Source: Chitinophagaceae bacterium
GTDB lineage: Bacteria > Bacteroidota > Bacteroidia > Chitinophagales > Chitinophagaceae
Assembly (NCBI GenBank): GCA_019638595.1
Contig: JAHBTJ010000034.1
Location: 1-62,295, forward strand
Direction of reading: 5' to 3'
DNA: 62,295 nucleotides
The translations under genes were made by a program, and so were the position numbers. The notes beneath the pieces are model-generated. The model saw nothing but the letters and a program-made list of their open reading frames with translations, was not told the DNA's origin and did no database searches. Positions 16,971-24,806 of this stretch are shown piece by piece. The first letter of the stretch is position 1. The number at the start of each line of letters is the position of its first letter.

Positions 16971-18092
16971 ATGAAGTACCCGTATCAGGATACAAAATTG
17001 CGCGACCTTATGGGAGAAATATGGCTTGATCTCCCAGGATACGAAGGTGAATATGAAATATCATCCTATGGAAGGGTAAAGTCATTAAGAAGGTGGAGAA
17101 ATTGCGGAGTTAATTCAGGATACTATACAAAAGAATTAATCAGGAGGCAGTACATCAGAACATCAGCAAATGAAAGGAAAAAAGATTTTACCTATTCTGT
17201 TGGCATTACATTAAAAAAAGGAGGGAAAAACTTTTCTACTAGCACAGCTCGGTTAGTCTATATTACTTTCGTAAAGGAATTTGATTTAAATGATAAAACT
17301 CAAGTAGTTACCTACATAGACAACAACGGCAGAAATATTAGCTACCGAAATCTAGCATTAACGACCCATAGTGGAAAAACCCAAAAAAGTATTGCTTTAA
17401 AGAGAAATAAGCCTTATCTCTTAAACTCAAAAATAAAGGTCAGACAGCTTACTATTGAAGGAAAACTGGTAGCAAGTTACAATTCGATAAAAGAAGCTTC
17501 AAACAAAACAGGACTTTCCGGAAGTGCAATATCAGCATGTATGAGAGGAAAAATATTTCACCATCATCAATTTAGGTGGGAACACAACAAACGAAATTCT
17601 AAACAGTCTGATAAAGTAGAAGGCATAGTATTTAATAATTATCTCTGGAAAAAAATTGGAAGTCCAAAGGTGAATAAAAAGAATCCCCCGGCAGCTTTGA
17701 ACCTTTCCATTCTGTCAATGCCAGGTGAAAAGTGGAAAATTATAAAAACTGCTGAAAATTACTATGTATCTAACTTTGGAAGAATTAAAATAAAGCCTCA
17801 CTTTAAATTCAATTATCAAGTATGGCAAAAGGAAAAAATACTTCGATTAGTCCCTGATGGAAATGCAAATAAAGCTACCAGTTGTTTACTTGCTTCAATC
17901 TCCATAAAAGGGAAGAAGAAGCAAGTATCTGTAGCCAGATTAGTATATAGCAATTTTGTTTCTGCCTTTGATCTGGATAATAAAACCATAAAAGTGAAAT
18001 ATAAAAATGGTTGTTGCTACGACTTAAATGCAAATAATCTATGCTACTCTGGTGTTCAACAAAGAAGTCAAGAAGATATAAATTTACCGTAG
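16971..18092 (+). CDS. NUMOD4/NUMOD1 domain protein, HNH homing-endonuclease-like but lacking HNH residues
   Basis: 373 residues. Near the start EIWLDLPGYEGEYEISSYGR is a NUMOD4 motif; residues 105-125 (VVTYIDNNGRNISYRNLALT) occupy the place of an HNH nuclease but lack its histidines. Residues 162-212 (LTIEGKLVASYNSIKEASNK ... QFRWEH) form a NUMOD1 DNA-binding module, and a second, diverged NUMOD4 (EKWKIIKTAENYYVSNFGRI) with another HNH-like stretch follows. NUMOD domains accompany homing endonucleases of phages and mobile introns. The protein seems to be a duplicated NUMOD4-HNH architecture that kept DNA binding and lost catalysis. AT-rich coding suggests acquisition. Confidence 0.75.
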   Translation: MKYPYQDTKLRDLMGEIWLDLPGYEGEYEISSYGRVKSLRRWRNCGVNSGYYTKELIRRQYIRTSANERKKDFTYSVGITLKKGGKNFSTSTARLVYITFVKEFDLNDKTQVVTYIDNNGRNISYRNLALTTHSGKTQKSIALKRNKPYLLNSKIKVRQLTIEGKLVASYNSIKEASNKTGLSGSAISACMRGKIFHHHQFRWEHNKRNSKQSDKVEGIVFNNYLWKKIGSPKVNKKNPPAALNLSILSMPGEKWKIIKTAENYYVSNFGRIKIKPHFKFNYQVWQKEKILRLVPDGNANKATSCLLASISIKGKKKQVSVARLVYSNFVSAFDLDNKTIKVKYKNGCCYDLNANNLCYSGVQQRSQEDINLP

Positions 18093-18120
18093 CTCTTCAT
18101 TTTTCTCTAATTAAATAAAA

Positions 18121-18156
18121 CCAACTCGCCTCTAAAAAGCTGACGAGTTGATTGTT
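18121..18156 (+). terminator. Probable terminator after the NUMOD gene
   Basis: Arms CAACTCG (18122-18128) and CGAGTTG (18144-18150) with a 15-base loop, followed by ATTGTTTC. The T tract is weak. Confidence 0.5.
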
Positions 18157-18198
18157 TCAGAGTTAAGCAATATGAAGTTATTCCATTTAAAAGCACAA

Positions 18199-18558
18199 CA
18201 GCATATTGACCGGTTTACTGGGTGGACCTACAGGAGGCACAGCAGCGGCTACCCACGGTGGCATTCTGTCTTTGTTCGATGACCAGTTGGATGAAGTGCC
18301 CAACAGTTCCGCCAAACCCAGGGCATTTATCAACTATATCTTTTTCGACGAGCAGTTTAAAAGTGTAGGCAGTGCCCGCCCGACCTGAACGTCGTTCGGG
18401 CGGGGTCTTGACCCCATAGGTGATAAAGATGTGGTAAAATCACACCAATTATCCGGCATTGCAGCACCCAAGAACGGATATATGTATATTGCAGTTTACC
18501 CTGTAAAGCACGATGAGCAACCAGTGTAGCGCGGGTAGCCTGTCCCGACGAAGGAGGG
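18199..18558 (+). pseudogene. RHS-family remnant with internal deletion and insertions
   Basis: Starts abruptly with codons for SILTGLLGGPTGGTAAATHG, then jumps to GILSLFDDQLDEVPNSSAKP, so about 45 bases present at 5575-5620 are missing. After FFDEQFKSVGS a 30-base palindrome ends the frame; the RHS sequence then continues (DPIGDKDVVKSHQLSGIAAP) to another small insert near 18491-18513 (GCAGTTTACCCTGTAAAGCA) and the AAGGAGGGATG block shared with 5831-5870. It leads into the next tip. Confidence 0.8.
18375..18404 (+). repeat. 30-bp palindromic insertion with matching empty site at 5731-5745
   Basis: Perfect outer arms CCCGCCCGA and TCGGGCGGG enclose a 12-base centre. The flanks read ggcagtg and gtcttgacc, which are contiguous (ggcagtggtcttgacc) in the homologous RHS piece near 5740, so an exact gain of 30 bases is visible. 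A stop codon inside it truncates the frame. Confidence 0.75.
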
Positions 18559-19458
18559 ATGTTCTTTGACAACTTACAGGTAGTGCACACCAGGGGTGCT
18601 ATACTCGAAGAATCACACTATTACCCGTTCGGGCTTACCATGGCAGGAATATCCAGCAAGGCACTGGCGTTCGGAAATCCTGAAAATAAATACAAGTATA
18701 ATGGTAAGGAGGAGCAGAGGAAAGAGTTCTCTGATGGTAGCGGGTTGGAGTGGTTGGATTATGGAGCAAGAATGTATGATGCGCAAATCGGGAGGTGGCA
18801 TGCGGTGGATCCAATGGCGGATAAATTTCCCAATTGGAGTCCGTATGTATTTGCATTTGATAATCCGGTGAGGTTCATTGATCTTGACGGAAAGGAGCCA
18901 TTTGAATTTGATTTGGGTAAGATGCGAGAGGTTGCGAGACAATCAAAAACAATACAAAACCTTGAAAGAAAAGCTGGAATCACAGATAAGAACTTCCATG
19001 ATAAAGTCTCAAAGGGAGATTTTTCACAAACTACCATGTCAAAAGATCCTAAAATTTCGCTCAATAAAGACGGTAATATGGAGCAAGCTATTCAAGATTA
19101 TGCTCACGAATTAAATAATGCCGCTAATGCTGAAAATATCGTTCAAATTAACAAAGATGCAAGGTCTGGAAAAATTTCCGAAAATGAATATGCAGACAAA
19201 TTGTTAGCAATTGAGAGCGATGGAATTATTGCTCAAGTAAATGTTGCACTAGATTTAGGGCTAACACAAAATAATGATATTAGTGTTGTTAATGTAGTTC
19301 AAGAATTTAGGAATAACAAAATGTCTGAAAAAGAGATGAAGAGTACTGTACTTGAGATGGCCAAAAACGCAGTGCTTGGTGATCTAAATAATATGAAGGT
19401 TGTGGATTATTATAAACAAATGTATCGGGCAATTCCGAAACCAGAAAAAAAAGAATAA
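18559..19458 (+). CDS. RHS tip with unrecognised C-terminal domain containing HELNN
   Basis: Residues 1-110 are RHS core, close to the tip at 5868 ([40 protein letters not shown], ending FIDLDGKEP). The C-terminal 190 residues include [16 protein letters not shown], then [20 protein letters not shown]. The HELNN resembles an HExxH motif with the second His replaced by Asn, followed by a conserved-looking Glu-containing helix; whether it binds metal is unknown. The ATG comes from the same inserted block as at 5868. The stop TAA is followed directly by the ATG of the next gene. Confidence 0.75.
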   Translation: MFFDNLQVVHTRGAILEESHYYPFGLTMAGISSKALAFGNPENKYKYNGKEEQRKEFSDGSGLEWLDYGARMYDAQIGRWHAVDPMADKFPNWSPYVFAFDNPVRFIDLDGKEPFEFDLGKMREVARQSKTIQNLERKAGITDKNFHDKVSKGDFSQTTMSKDPKISLNKDGNMEQAIQDYAHELNNAANAENIVQINKDARSGKISENEYADKLLAIESDGIIAQVNVALDLGLTQNNDISVVNVVQEFRNNKMSEKEMKSTVLEMAKNAVLGDLNNMKVVDYYKQMYRAIPKPEKKE

Positions 19459-19893
19459 ATGTACACTACTAAAGTTTCTCTTATTTCCATTATGCTTTTT
19501 TTGTTGACTATTGATTCACAGTCTCAAATCAAGCCAAGTTCTTTCGTTAGAAAAATTTCTAATAACGATCTGGATTTTATCATTTCAAAAGTAGGAGTTA
19601 CAACTTTGGATAATAATAAGTTACAGCTTCCGAAAATGCAAATTTTTATTAAATCTTGTAACGTCGATCGGTTAAAAAAAAGGTATCAAAAAAAAGAATT
19701 GGTGGAGAGCCTTACAAATGTGTTGAGTGATTCTACAAAAGATTGGTATGCAAATGTACTGCTATATGCAATAACTCAAAAGGATGCCACTCCGCTACTG
19801 GGCATTGGTTCCAGGACTGAATGGATTAACTCGACAGGTAAATATAATGATTCTGTTTACTGGCGGCATTATATTAATAATTTTGAAAACTGA
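19459..19893 (+). CDS. Small secreted protein, candidate immunity partner of the fourth RHS tip
   Basis: 144 residues with a signal peptide (MYTTKVSLISIMLFLLTIDS, cleavage near QSQ). The mature part carries DSTKDWYANVLLYAITQKDA and a closing ...YWRHYINNFEN, a pattern that feels familiar from small Bacteroidota envelope proteins but that I cannot name. It begins directly after the tip stop. Immunity function is inferred only from position, as with the partners of the other tips. Confidence 0.7.
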   Translation: MYTTKVSLISIMLFLLTIDSQSQIKPSSFVRKISNNDLDFIISKVGVTTLDNNKLQLPKMQIFIKSCNVDRLKKRYQKKELVESLTNVLSDSTKDWYANVLLYAITQKDATPLLGIGSRTEWINSTGKYNDSVYWRHYINNFEN

Positions 19894-19899
19894 GTTAAC

Positions 19900-20018
19900 G
19901 GACTCTAGCTATCCCCCATATAGTGCAAGGTATGCCGTGGAAGTTGTATAGAAGATGGTAGTAGGTCTACCATAGTCGCTGTGCAAGCGGAGGCTGTAAA
20001 CCACCCCTCGGTGCTTTC
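19900..20018 (+). other. Possible remnant of a second group II intron 5' region
   Basis: GATGGTAGTAGGTCTACCAT, GCTGTGCAAGCGGAGGCTGT and AAACCACCCCTCGGTGCT align in order with GATAGAAGGTCTATCA, GGTGTGCAGTCGCAG and AAACCACCTGAAGGTGCT of the intron at 8.1 kb (domain I region). The sequence is too diverged to be the same copy and stops at repeat R5. Confidence 0.45.
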
Positions 20019-20103
20019 GTTCTCCGCAGTTTTCTCCTCCAGGCCAAGTGCGTTAGCAGAACTCTGCGGCAGGCGGATAAATGAGGCTATTCATTACAGA
20101 TAA
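20019..20103 (+). repeat. Palindromic repeat R, copy R5
   Basis: GTTCTCCGCAG ... AGTGCGTTAGCAGAACTCTG, GCAGGCGGATAAATGAGG and the same right junction into RHS codons at 20104. The left flank is the intron-like remnant, and the first 18 bases present in R1 and R2 (TGTTCTCCACAGAGTGAG) are missing. Confidence 0.7.
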
Positions 20104-20203
20104 GCTACTACCCAATACATCAACGGTGCGGTGTTCGAAAGCCGCAGCATCAGTCCTGCCGACCCGGACAGACCCGATTATCCTGATCGCCTATTGTTCA
20201 TCA
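20104..20203 (+). pseudogene. RHS-family remnant
   Basis: 100 bases encoding ATTQYINGAVFESRSISPAD and PDYPDRLLFI, then a switch to intron sequence at a shared CATCA. Too short to function. Confidence 0.7.
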
Positions 20204-20718
20204 AAACATCAGCCATAGCATTATGCTGGAATTACTGCAAGAGCATACGCAGGAAAAATGAGTGATGCTGTATGTGGAACGATGGCTAAAGGCAGGAGTG
20301 GAACAGGAGGACGGAAGCATTAAGACGAGAACAAAAGGCACACCACAAGGAGGAGTAGCCAGTCCGCTGCTTGCCAACATTTACCTGCATCACGGTTTTG
20401 ATAAATGGATGGAAGCGGTAAATCTCCAAAAATCCATTTGAAAGGTATGCGGATGATATAGTGATCCATTGCAGCAGTAAAGCAGAAGCGGAACAGTTAT
20501 TGGAAAAGCTGAAAGAGCGGATGCAGGAGTATGAACTGGAACTGCATCCTGAAAAGACAAAGATTGTGTATTGCAGGAACTACCAAAGAAAAGAGGAATA
20601 TGAAAATATCAGCTTTGATTTTCTAAGCTATAGTTTTCAGCCAGGGAAAATGAGAGATAAGTTTGGTCGTGGTAACAAAACCTTCATGGTGTACTCTCCT
20701 GCCATGAGCAACAAGGCA
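20203..20718 (+). pseudogene. Truncated second copy of the group II intron reverse transcriptase
   Basis: Nearly identical to 9113-9624: NISHSIMLELLQEHTQEK, GTPQGGVASPLLANIYL, RYADDIV and the FDFLSYSFQP region, with both ends missing. It has a TGA in place of the Trp codon of EKWVMLY, but keeps the frame that the 9.2-kb copy lost (KAGVEQEDGSIKTR). Both copies share the frame change between DKWMEA and NPFERYADD. The right end stops inside AACAAGGCA and joins the sequence upstream of uvrB. Confidence 0.8.
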
Positions 20719-20797
20719 TTGGAAAGAATAAATCAACCTGCGTATAGTAGCTCCACAAGGAGTACGCCTGCCGATATTTTCTTAATTTTACAGTCTT

Positions 20798-22837
20798 ATG
20801 CCTTTTAAAATTCACTCATCATATACACCCGCAGGCGATCAGCCGGAAGCTATCCGTCAACTGACCGAAGGGATACTGCAGGGTGAAAAAGATCAGACGC
20901 TGCTGGGCGTTACCGGCTCCGGTAAAACATTTACCATTGCCAATGTAATACAAAACGTACAACGCCCAACGCTGGTGCTTACGCACAACAAAACCCTGGT
21001 AGCACAACTGTATGGAGAATTTAAGCAATTTTTCCCGGAGAACGCGGTAGGGTATTTTGTTTCGTACTACGATTATTACCAGCCGGAGGCCTACCTGCCG
21101 GTGAGTGATACTTATATAGAAAAAGATCTTGCCATAAACGAAGAGCTCGACAAGCTGCGTTTGCAGGCTACGGCTCAATTGTTAAGCGGCAGGCGCGATA
21201 TTATTGTAGTGGCGTCTGTAAGCTGTATTTATGGTATTGGTAACCCGACTGAATTTGCCAATGGAGTAATTCGCGTTCACCAGGGACAGGTCATCAGCCG
21301 ACAGGGTTTTCTGCATTCTCTTGTCAACTCGCTTTATTCGCGCAGCCAGGGCGATTTTACACGCGGTACTTTTCGTGTAAAAGGCGATACGGTGGATATC
21401 AACCTCCCTTATATGGACTATGGCTACCGGGTGAGTTTTTTTGGAGATGAAATTGAATCTATAGATACACTGGAGATCAGCTCTGGAAAACGAATAGCGC
21501 CGGTTGAGAATGCGGCCATCTTTCCCGCGAATTTATACCTGGCTCCCAAAGATATGCTGCAGCAGGTAATGGCAGAAATACAGGATGAGATGAGCAGGCA
21601 GGTGGAGTATTTTAAAACAACAGGTAAGTATATAGAAGCGCAGCGGCTGAATGAAAGAGTGAATTATGATATGGAGATGATACGGGAGCTTGGTTATTGC
21701 AATGGTATAGAAAACTATTCCAGGTTTTTTGACAGGCGCGAGCCGGGCACGCGCCCGTTTTGTTTGCTTGATTATTTTCCCGGTGATTTTTTGTGTGTAA
21801 TTGATGAAAGCCATCAAACCATTCCGCAGGTAAGCGGCATGTACGGCGGCGACAGGAGCAGGAAACTGATACTCGTAGATTATGGGTTCAGGTTACCTTC
21901 TGCATTGGACAATCGTCCCCTGAATTTTCATGAGTTTGAAACCATGCTCAACCAAACCATTTATGTATCTGCCACCCCGGGCGAATATGAATTGGAAAAG
22001 ACAGGAGGTGTGGTGGTGGAGCAGGTAGTACGGCCTACAGGATTGCTGGATCCGCCGATAGAAATACGGCCCAGCGTGAACCAGATTGACGACCTGCTCG
22101 ACGAAATAGACAGGCGGATCAAAAAAGGCGATCGCGTGCTGGTGACAACCTTAACCAAACGTATGGCCGAAGAAATGGACAAATATCTCCACCGTATCAA
22201 TATCAAATCAAAATATATACACAGCGAAGTAGATACTTTAGAAAGGGTTGAGATACTGCGGCAGTTGCGCCTGGGTGAAATTGACGTGCTGGTGGGAGTG
22301 AACCTGCTGCGGGAAGGACTGGATCTTCCGGAAGTATCGCTGGTGGCTATACTGGATGCGGATAAGGAAGGTTTTTTGCGGAATGAACGTTCGCTTACGC
22401 AAACCGCCGGCCGCGCCGCGAGAAATGTTGACGGGTTGGTTATTTTTTATGCTGATAAAATAACGGAAAGTATGCAGCGCACAATAGATGAGACCAACAG
22501 GCGCAGGGAAAAGCAGATCGCATACAATATTGAGCATAATATTACTCCCCGTACCGTTAAAAAATCAAAAGAGCAGGTATTTGCACAAACATCGGTGCTT
22601 GATATCAAAGGTTATGATACCAGTAAGCCCTATGCGTTGGCGCCGGATGAAGATATGGTAACGGTTGCCGCCGAGGACCAGGAAGAATACCAGACCGTTC
22701 CTAAAATGGAGAAAGCCATTTCAAAAATTAAAAAGGAAATGGAGAAGGCTGCAAGGGATCTTGATTTTATGGAAGCTGCCAGGCTAAGAGATGAAATGTT
22801 TACGATGCAGAAGAAGCTGGAGGAAATGAAAAAATAA
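20798..22837 (+). CDS. uvrB: Excinuclease ABC subunit B
   Basis: Full-length UvrB (679 residues), the helicase-like damage-verification subunit of nucleotide excision repair, which takes DNA from UvrA and positions UvrC. Visible motifs: Walker A GVTGSGKTF, the beta-hairpin region YFVSYYDYYQPEAYLP, DESHQTIPQVSGMYGGDRSR, helicase motifs LREGLDLPEVSLVAILDADK and QTAGRAARN, and a C-terminal UVR motif (EKAARDLDFMEAARLRDEM) that contacts UvrC. It begins about 80 bases after intron debris; TAATTTTA at 20783-20790 could be its -7 promoter element. This gene marks the return to conserved chromosome. Confidence 0.97.
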   Translation: MPFKIHSSYTPAGDQPEAIRQLTEGILQGEKDQTLLGVTGSGKTFTIANVIQNVQRPTLVLTHNKTLVAQLYGEFKQFFPENAVGYFVSYYDYYQPEAYLPVSDTYIEKDLAINEELDKLRLQATAQLLSGRRDIIVVASVSCIYGIGNPTEFANGVIRVHQGQVISRQGFLHSLVNSLYSRSQGDFTRGTFRVKGDTVDINLPYMDYGYRVSFFGDEIESIDTLEISSGKRIAPVENAAIFPANLYLAPKDMLQQVMAEIQDEMSRQVEYFKTTGKYIEAQRLNERVNYDMEMIRELGYCNGIENYSRFFDRREPGTRPFCLLDYFPGDFLCVIDESHQTIPQVSGMYGGDRSRKLILVDYGFRLPSALDNRPLNFHEFETMLNQTIYVSATPGEYELEKTGGVVVEQVVRPTGLLDPPIEIRPSVNQIDDLLDEIDRRIKKGDRVLVTTLTKRMAEEMDKYLHRINIKSKYIHSEVDTLERVEILRQLRLGEIDVLVGVNLLREGLDLPEVSLVAILDADKEGFLRNERSLTQTAGRAARNVDGLVIFYADKITESMQRTIDETNRRREKQIAYNIEHNITPRTVKKSKEQVFAQTSVLDIKGYDTSKPYALAPDEDMVTVAAEDQEEYQTVPKMEKAISKIKKEMEKAARDLDFMEAARLRDEMFTMQKKLEEMKK

Positions 22838-22973
22838 CTGTTATCTACAGGCGGATTGACGGATTCCCGGCAGCAGACTGTCCGGCCCCTGCAGATATAC
22901 AGATCAATCTGCAGCATTTTTGCATGGAATATATAATTCTCCTTCAATAATAAATTATTTATATATTCATTGT

Positions 22974-23717
22974 ATGGTATCAATAGCGCTATACAATTTG
23001 AAAGGCGGGGTGGGAAAAACAGCCTCCTGCGTAAATTTTGCTTACCTGGCTGCAAAAGACGGGTACAAGACATTGTTATGGGATATTGATCCGCAGGGTT
23101 CAGCCAGTTTTTATTACCAGGTAAAGGCCAAACCCAAAGGCGGTATAAGGAAGCTGATTGAAAAAGGCGCAGATATAGAGGAGGCGGTAATGTCAACCGG
23201 CTATGAAAATCTTGATATTATTCCTGCCGATGTTTCCGCTAAAAGCTTCGATATTATGGTGGAGGAAATGAAATCTTCAAAAAAGAGGATCAAAACCATT
23301 ATCAGCGCCTTTGCGGCGGAGTATGATTTTATATTTATGGATTGCCCGCCGGGGTTTTCCGTGCTTTCAGAAAATGTATTTCATGCGGCCGATATCGTTT
23401 TAATGCCGGTAATACCTACCACGCTTTCCATTCGTACTTACAATATGGTGAAAGATTATTTTAAAGAGAAGGAGCTGGATGCGTCGAAGATGATGTGCTT
23501 TTTTACAATGGCCGATCTGCGTAAAAATATGCACAACGAAATAATGGAAACTTTGTACAAAGACAAAAAGTTTTTTGGCAACTATATACCTTATCTTTCC
23601 GATGTAGAGAAGATGGGCGTACATCGCGCACCGCTGGAGGCATTTGCGCCGGGCAGCTATGCCGCTCAATGCTACAGGGATCTGTGGGGCGAGATAAAGG
23701 AGGGGATGCTGGAGTAA
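22974..23717 (+). CDS. ParA/MinD-family ATPase
   Basis: 248 residues from the ATG at 22974; an earlier in-frame ATG at 22920 would add an unlikely 18-residue leader. Deviant Walker A is YNLKGGVGKTASCVNFA, switch I WDIDPQGSASFY, switch II FMDCPPGFSV. ParA-like ATPases move chromosomes, plasmids or protein arrays over the nucleoid. No parB gene follows, so this is an orphan family member rather than a chromosome partition pair; cargo unknown. The next gene is an unrelated esterase. Confidence 0.9.
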   Translation: MVSIALYNLKGGVGKTASCVNFAYLAAKDGYKTLLWDIDPQGSASFYYQVKAKPKGGIRKLIEKGADIEEAVMSTGYENLDIIPADVSAKSFDIMVEEMKSSKKRIKTIISAFAAEYDFIFMDCPPGFSVLSENVFHAADIVLMPVIPTTLSIRTYNMVKDYFKEKELDASKMMCFFTMADLRKNMHNEIMETLYKDKKFFGNYIPYLSDVEKMGVHRAPLEAFAPGSYAAQCYRDLWGEIKEGMLE

Positions 23718-23813
23718 TAATTTGAAAACTAATTAATTTGAAAATTTGAAAATGAAGGGAAAGGTTATAATTTAATAATCACTCTTTGAAAAGCTGGCCT
23801 TATGCATAGGTCA

Positions 23814-23838
23814 CCTCTCCTTTGGAGAGGCCGGGAGA
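23814..23838 (+). repeat. Short palindromic intergenic repeat
   Basis: CCTCTCCTTTGGAGAGG (23814-23830) is a 7-bp-stem palindrome followed by CCGGGAGAGG. A related string (CCTCGGGGAGAGGCTAGGAT) lies at 60574-60593. This type of intergenic palindrome is frequent in Bacteroidota; no role is evident. Confidence 0.5.
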
Positions 23839-23861
23839 GGCTGCTCTAATTTAATTTTTTT

Positions 23862-24590
23862 ATGGAACGACACATCACTTCATGGCACAGCCCGGCTTTG
23901 GAAAAGGAAATGCCTATAGTAACTTACGGGCATTACGGCTTTGCATTGCTGCTGGTACCAACCGCTGCAGCGGATTATCTGGAGTACGAGCGGTTTCAGC
24001 TTATTGATTCACTGGCGCCTTTTATTGAAGAAGGGAAGATAAAAGTTTTCTCCATCAACAGCATCAATACCGAAAGCTGGATGAATAATAACATGGAAGG
24101 AGCCCATAAAGCCATCCGGCAAAACCAGTTTAACGAATATGTTTTTAACGAAGTCATTCCTTTTATTAAAAACAGTACGTCGTGGGATACACCTGTCATT
24201 ATCAGCGGTGCGTCATTCGGCGCGTTGCATTCCATGAATTTATTTTTGAAACGCCCGGATCTGTTGAATGGTGTTATTGCCATGAGCGGCGTGTATGATC
24301 TTACAGAATATACAAAGGGTTATTATGATGAGCAGGTATACTACAACTCACCTGTTCATTATATTCCCAACCTTACAGATGAATGGTATTTAAACCATAT
24401 CCGCAATGGAAAAATAATTATTGCTACGGGTAGCGGAGCATATGAAGACCCTCAGGCCAACCGAAGATTTTCTGAAGTGTTATGGAATAAGGGCATCTGG
24501 CATGAACTGGATGTTTGGGGAGAAGATATAACACACGATTGGCCTACCTGGAGAAAAATGTTGCCTCATTTTATCGGGAACAGGTTTTAA
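23862..24590 (+). CDS. Putative esterase (alpha/beta hydrolase, EstA/esterase-D type)
   Basis: 242 residues, no signal peptide. The nucleophile elbow GASFGALHSMNLFLKRPD (Ser in GASFG) is followed by an Asp-rich strand region (GSGAYEDPQANRRFS) and a C-terminal His in ITHDWPTWRKMLP, the order expected of a Ser-Asp-His triad. The set of aromatic residues WHELDVWGEDITHDWPTW matches a cytosolic putative-esterase family common in Bacteroidota. Substrate not predictable. It stands alone between the ParA gene and a secreted hydrolase. Confidence 0.85.
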   Translation: MERHITSWHSPALEKEMPIVTYGHYGFALLLVPTAAADYLEYERFQLIDSLAPFIEEGKIKVFSINSINTESWMNNNMEGAHKAIRQNQFNEYVFNEVIPFIKNSTSWDTPVIISGASFGALHSMNLFLKRPDLLNGVIAMSGVYDLTEYTKGYYDEQVYYNSPVHYIPNLTDEWYLNHIRNGKIIIATGSGAYEDPQANRRFSEVLWNKGIWHELDVWGEDITHDWPTWRKMLPHFIGNRF

Positions 24591-24806
24591 CAGATGTTTT
24601 TAGCGTAACCCCGAGGAGAATTTGATCGTGCTGAAATTTTGCTGAAGGCGCTCCCATTACCGGCAAGTGATCAGATATTGGAAAGAATCTTGAAGGTTGC
24701 CAATATTGCGACAGATAGCCAATATTATGTAATTTCACCATTTATATAAAATCTGTTTAAATAGTTCGTGTCAGGCAGTCATACCATTTTAAAATCATTC
24801 AATACA

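Noticed and set aside
8528-18561. CRISPR-like repeats
   Set aside because: The short palindromes and R copies are not regularly spaced, have no spacer pattern and no cas genes are nearby.
18596-18942. Several overlapping frames on both strands inside the RHS core
   Set aside because: They are by-products of the conserved GC-richer core sequence; the RHS frame clearly accounts for the region.
22974-23717. Plasmid or chromosome partition locus
   Set aside because: Only the ParA-type ATPase is present; no ParB gene or parS-like palindrome was seen next to it.
24620-24747. Stop-to-stop frame reading EFDRAEILLKALPLPASDQI
   Set aside because: No start codon, only about 45 codons, no recognised family; possibly a remnant but not supportable.
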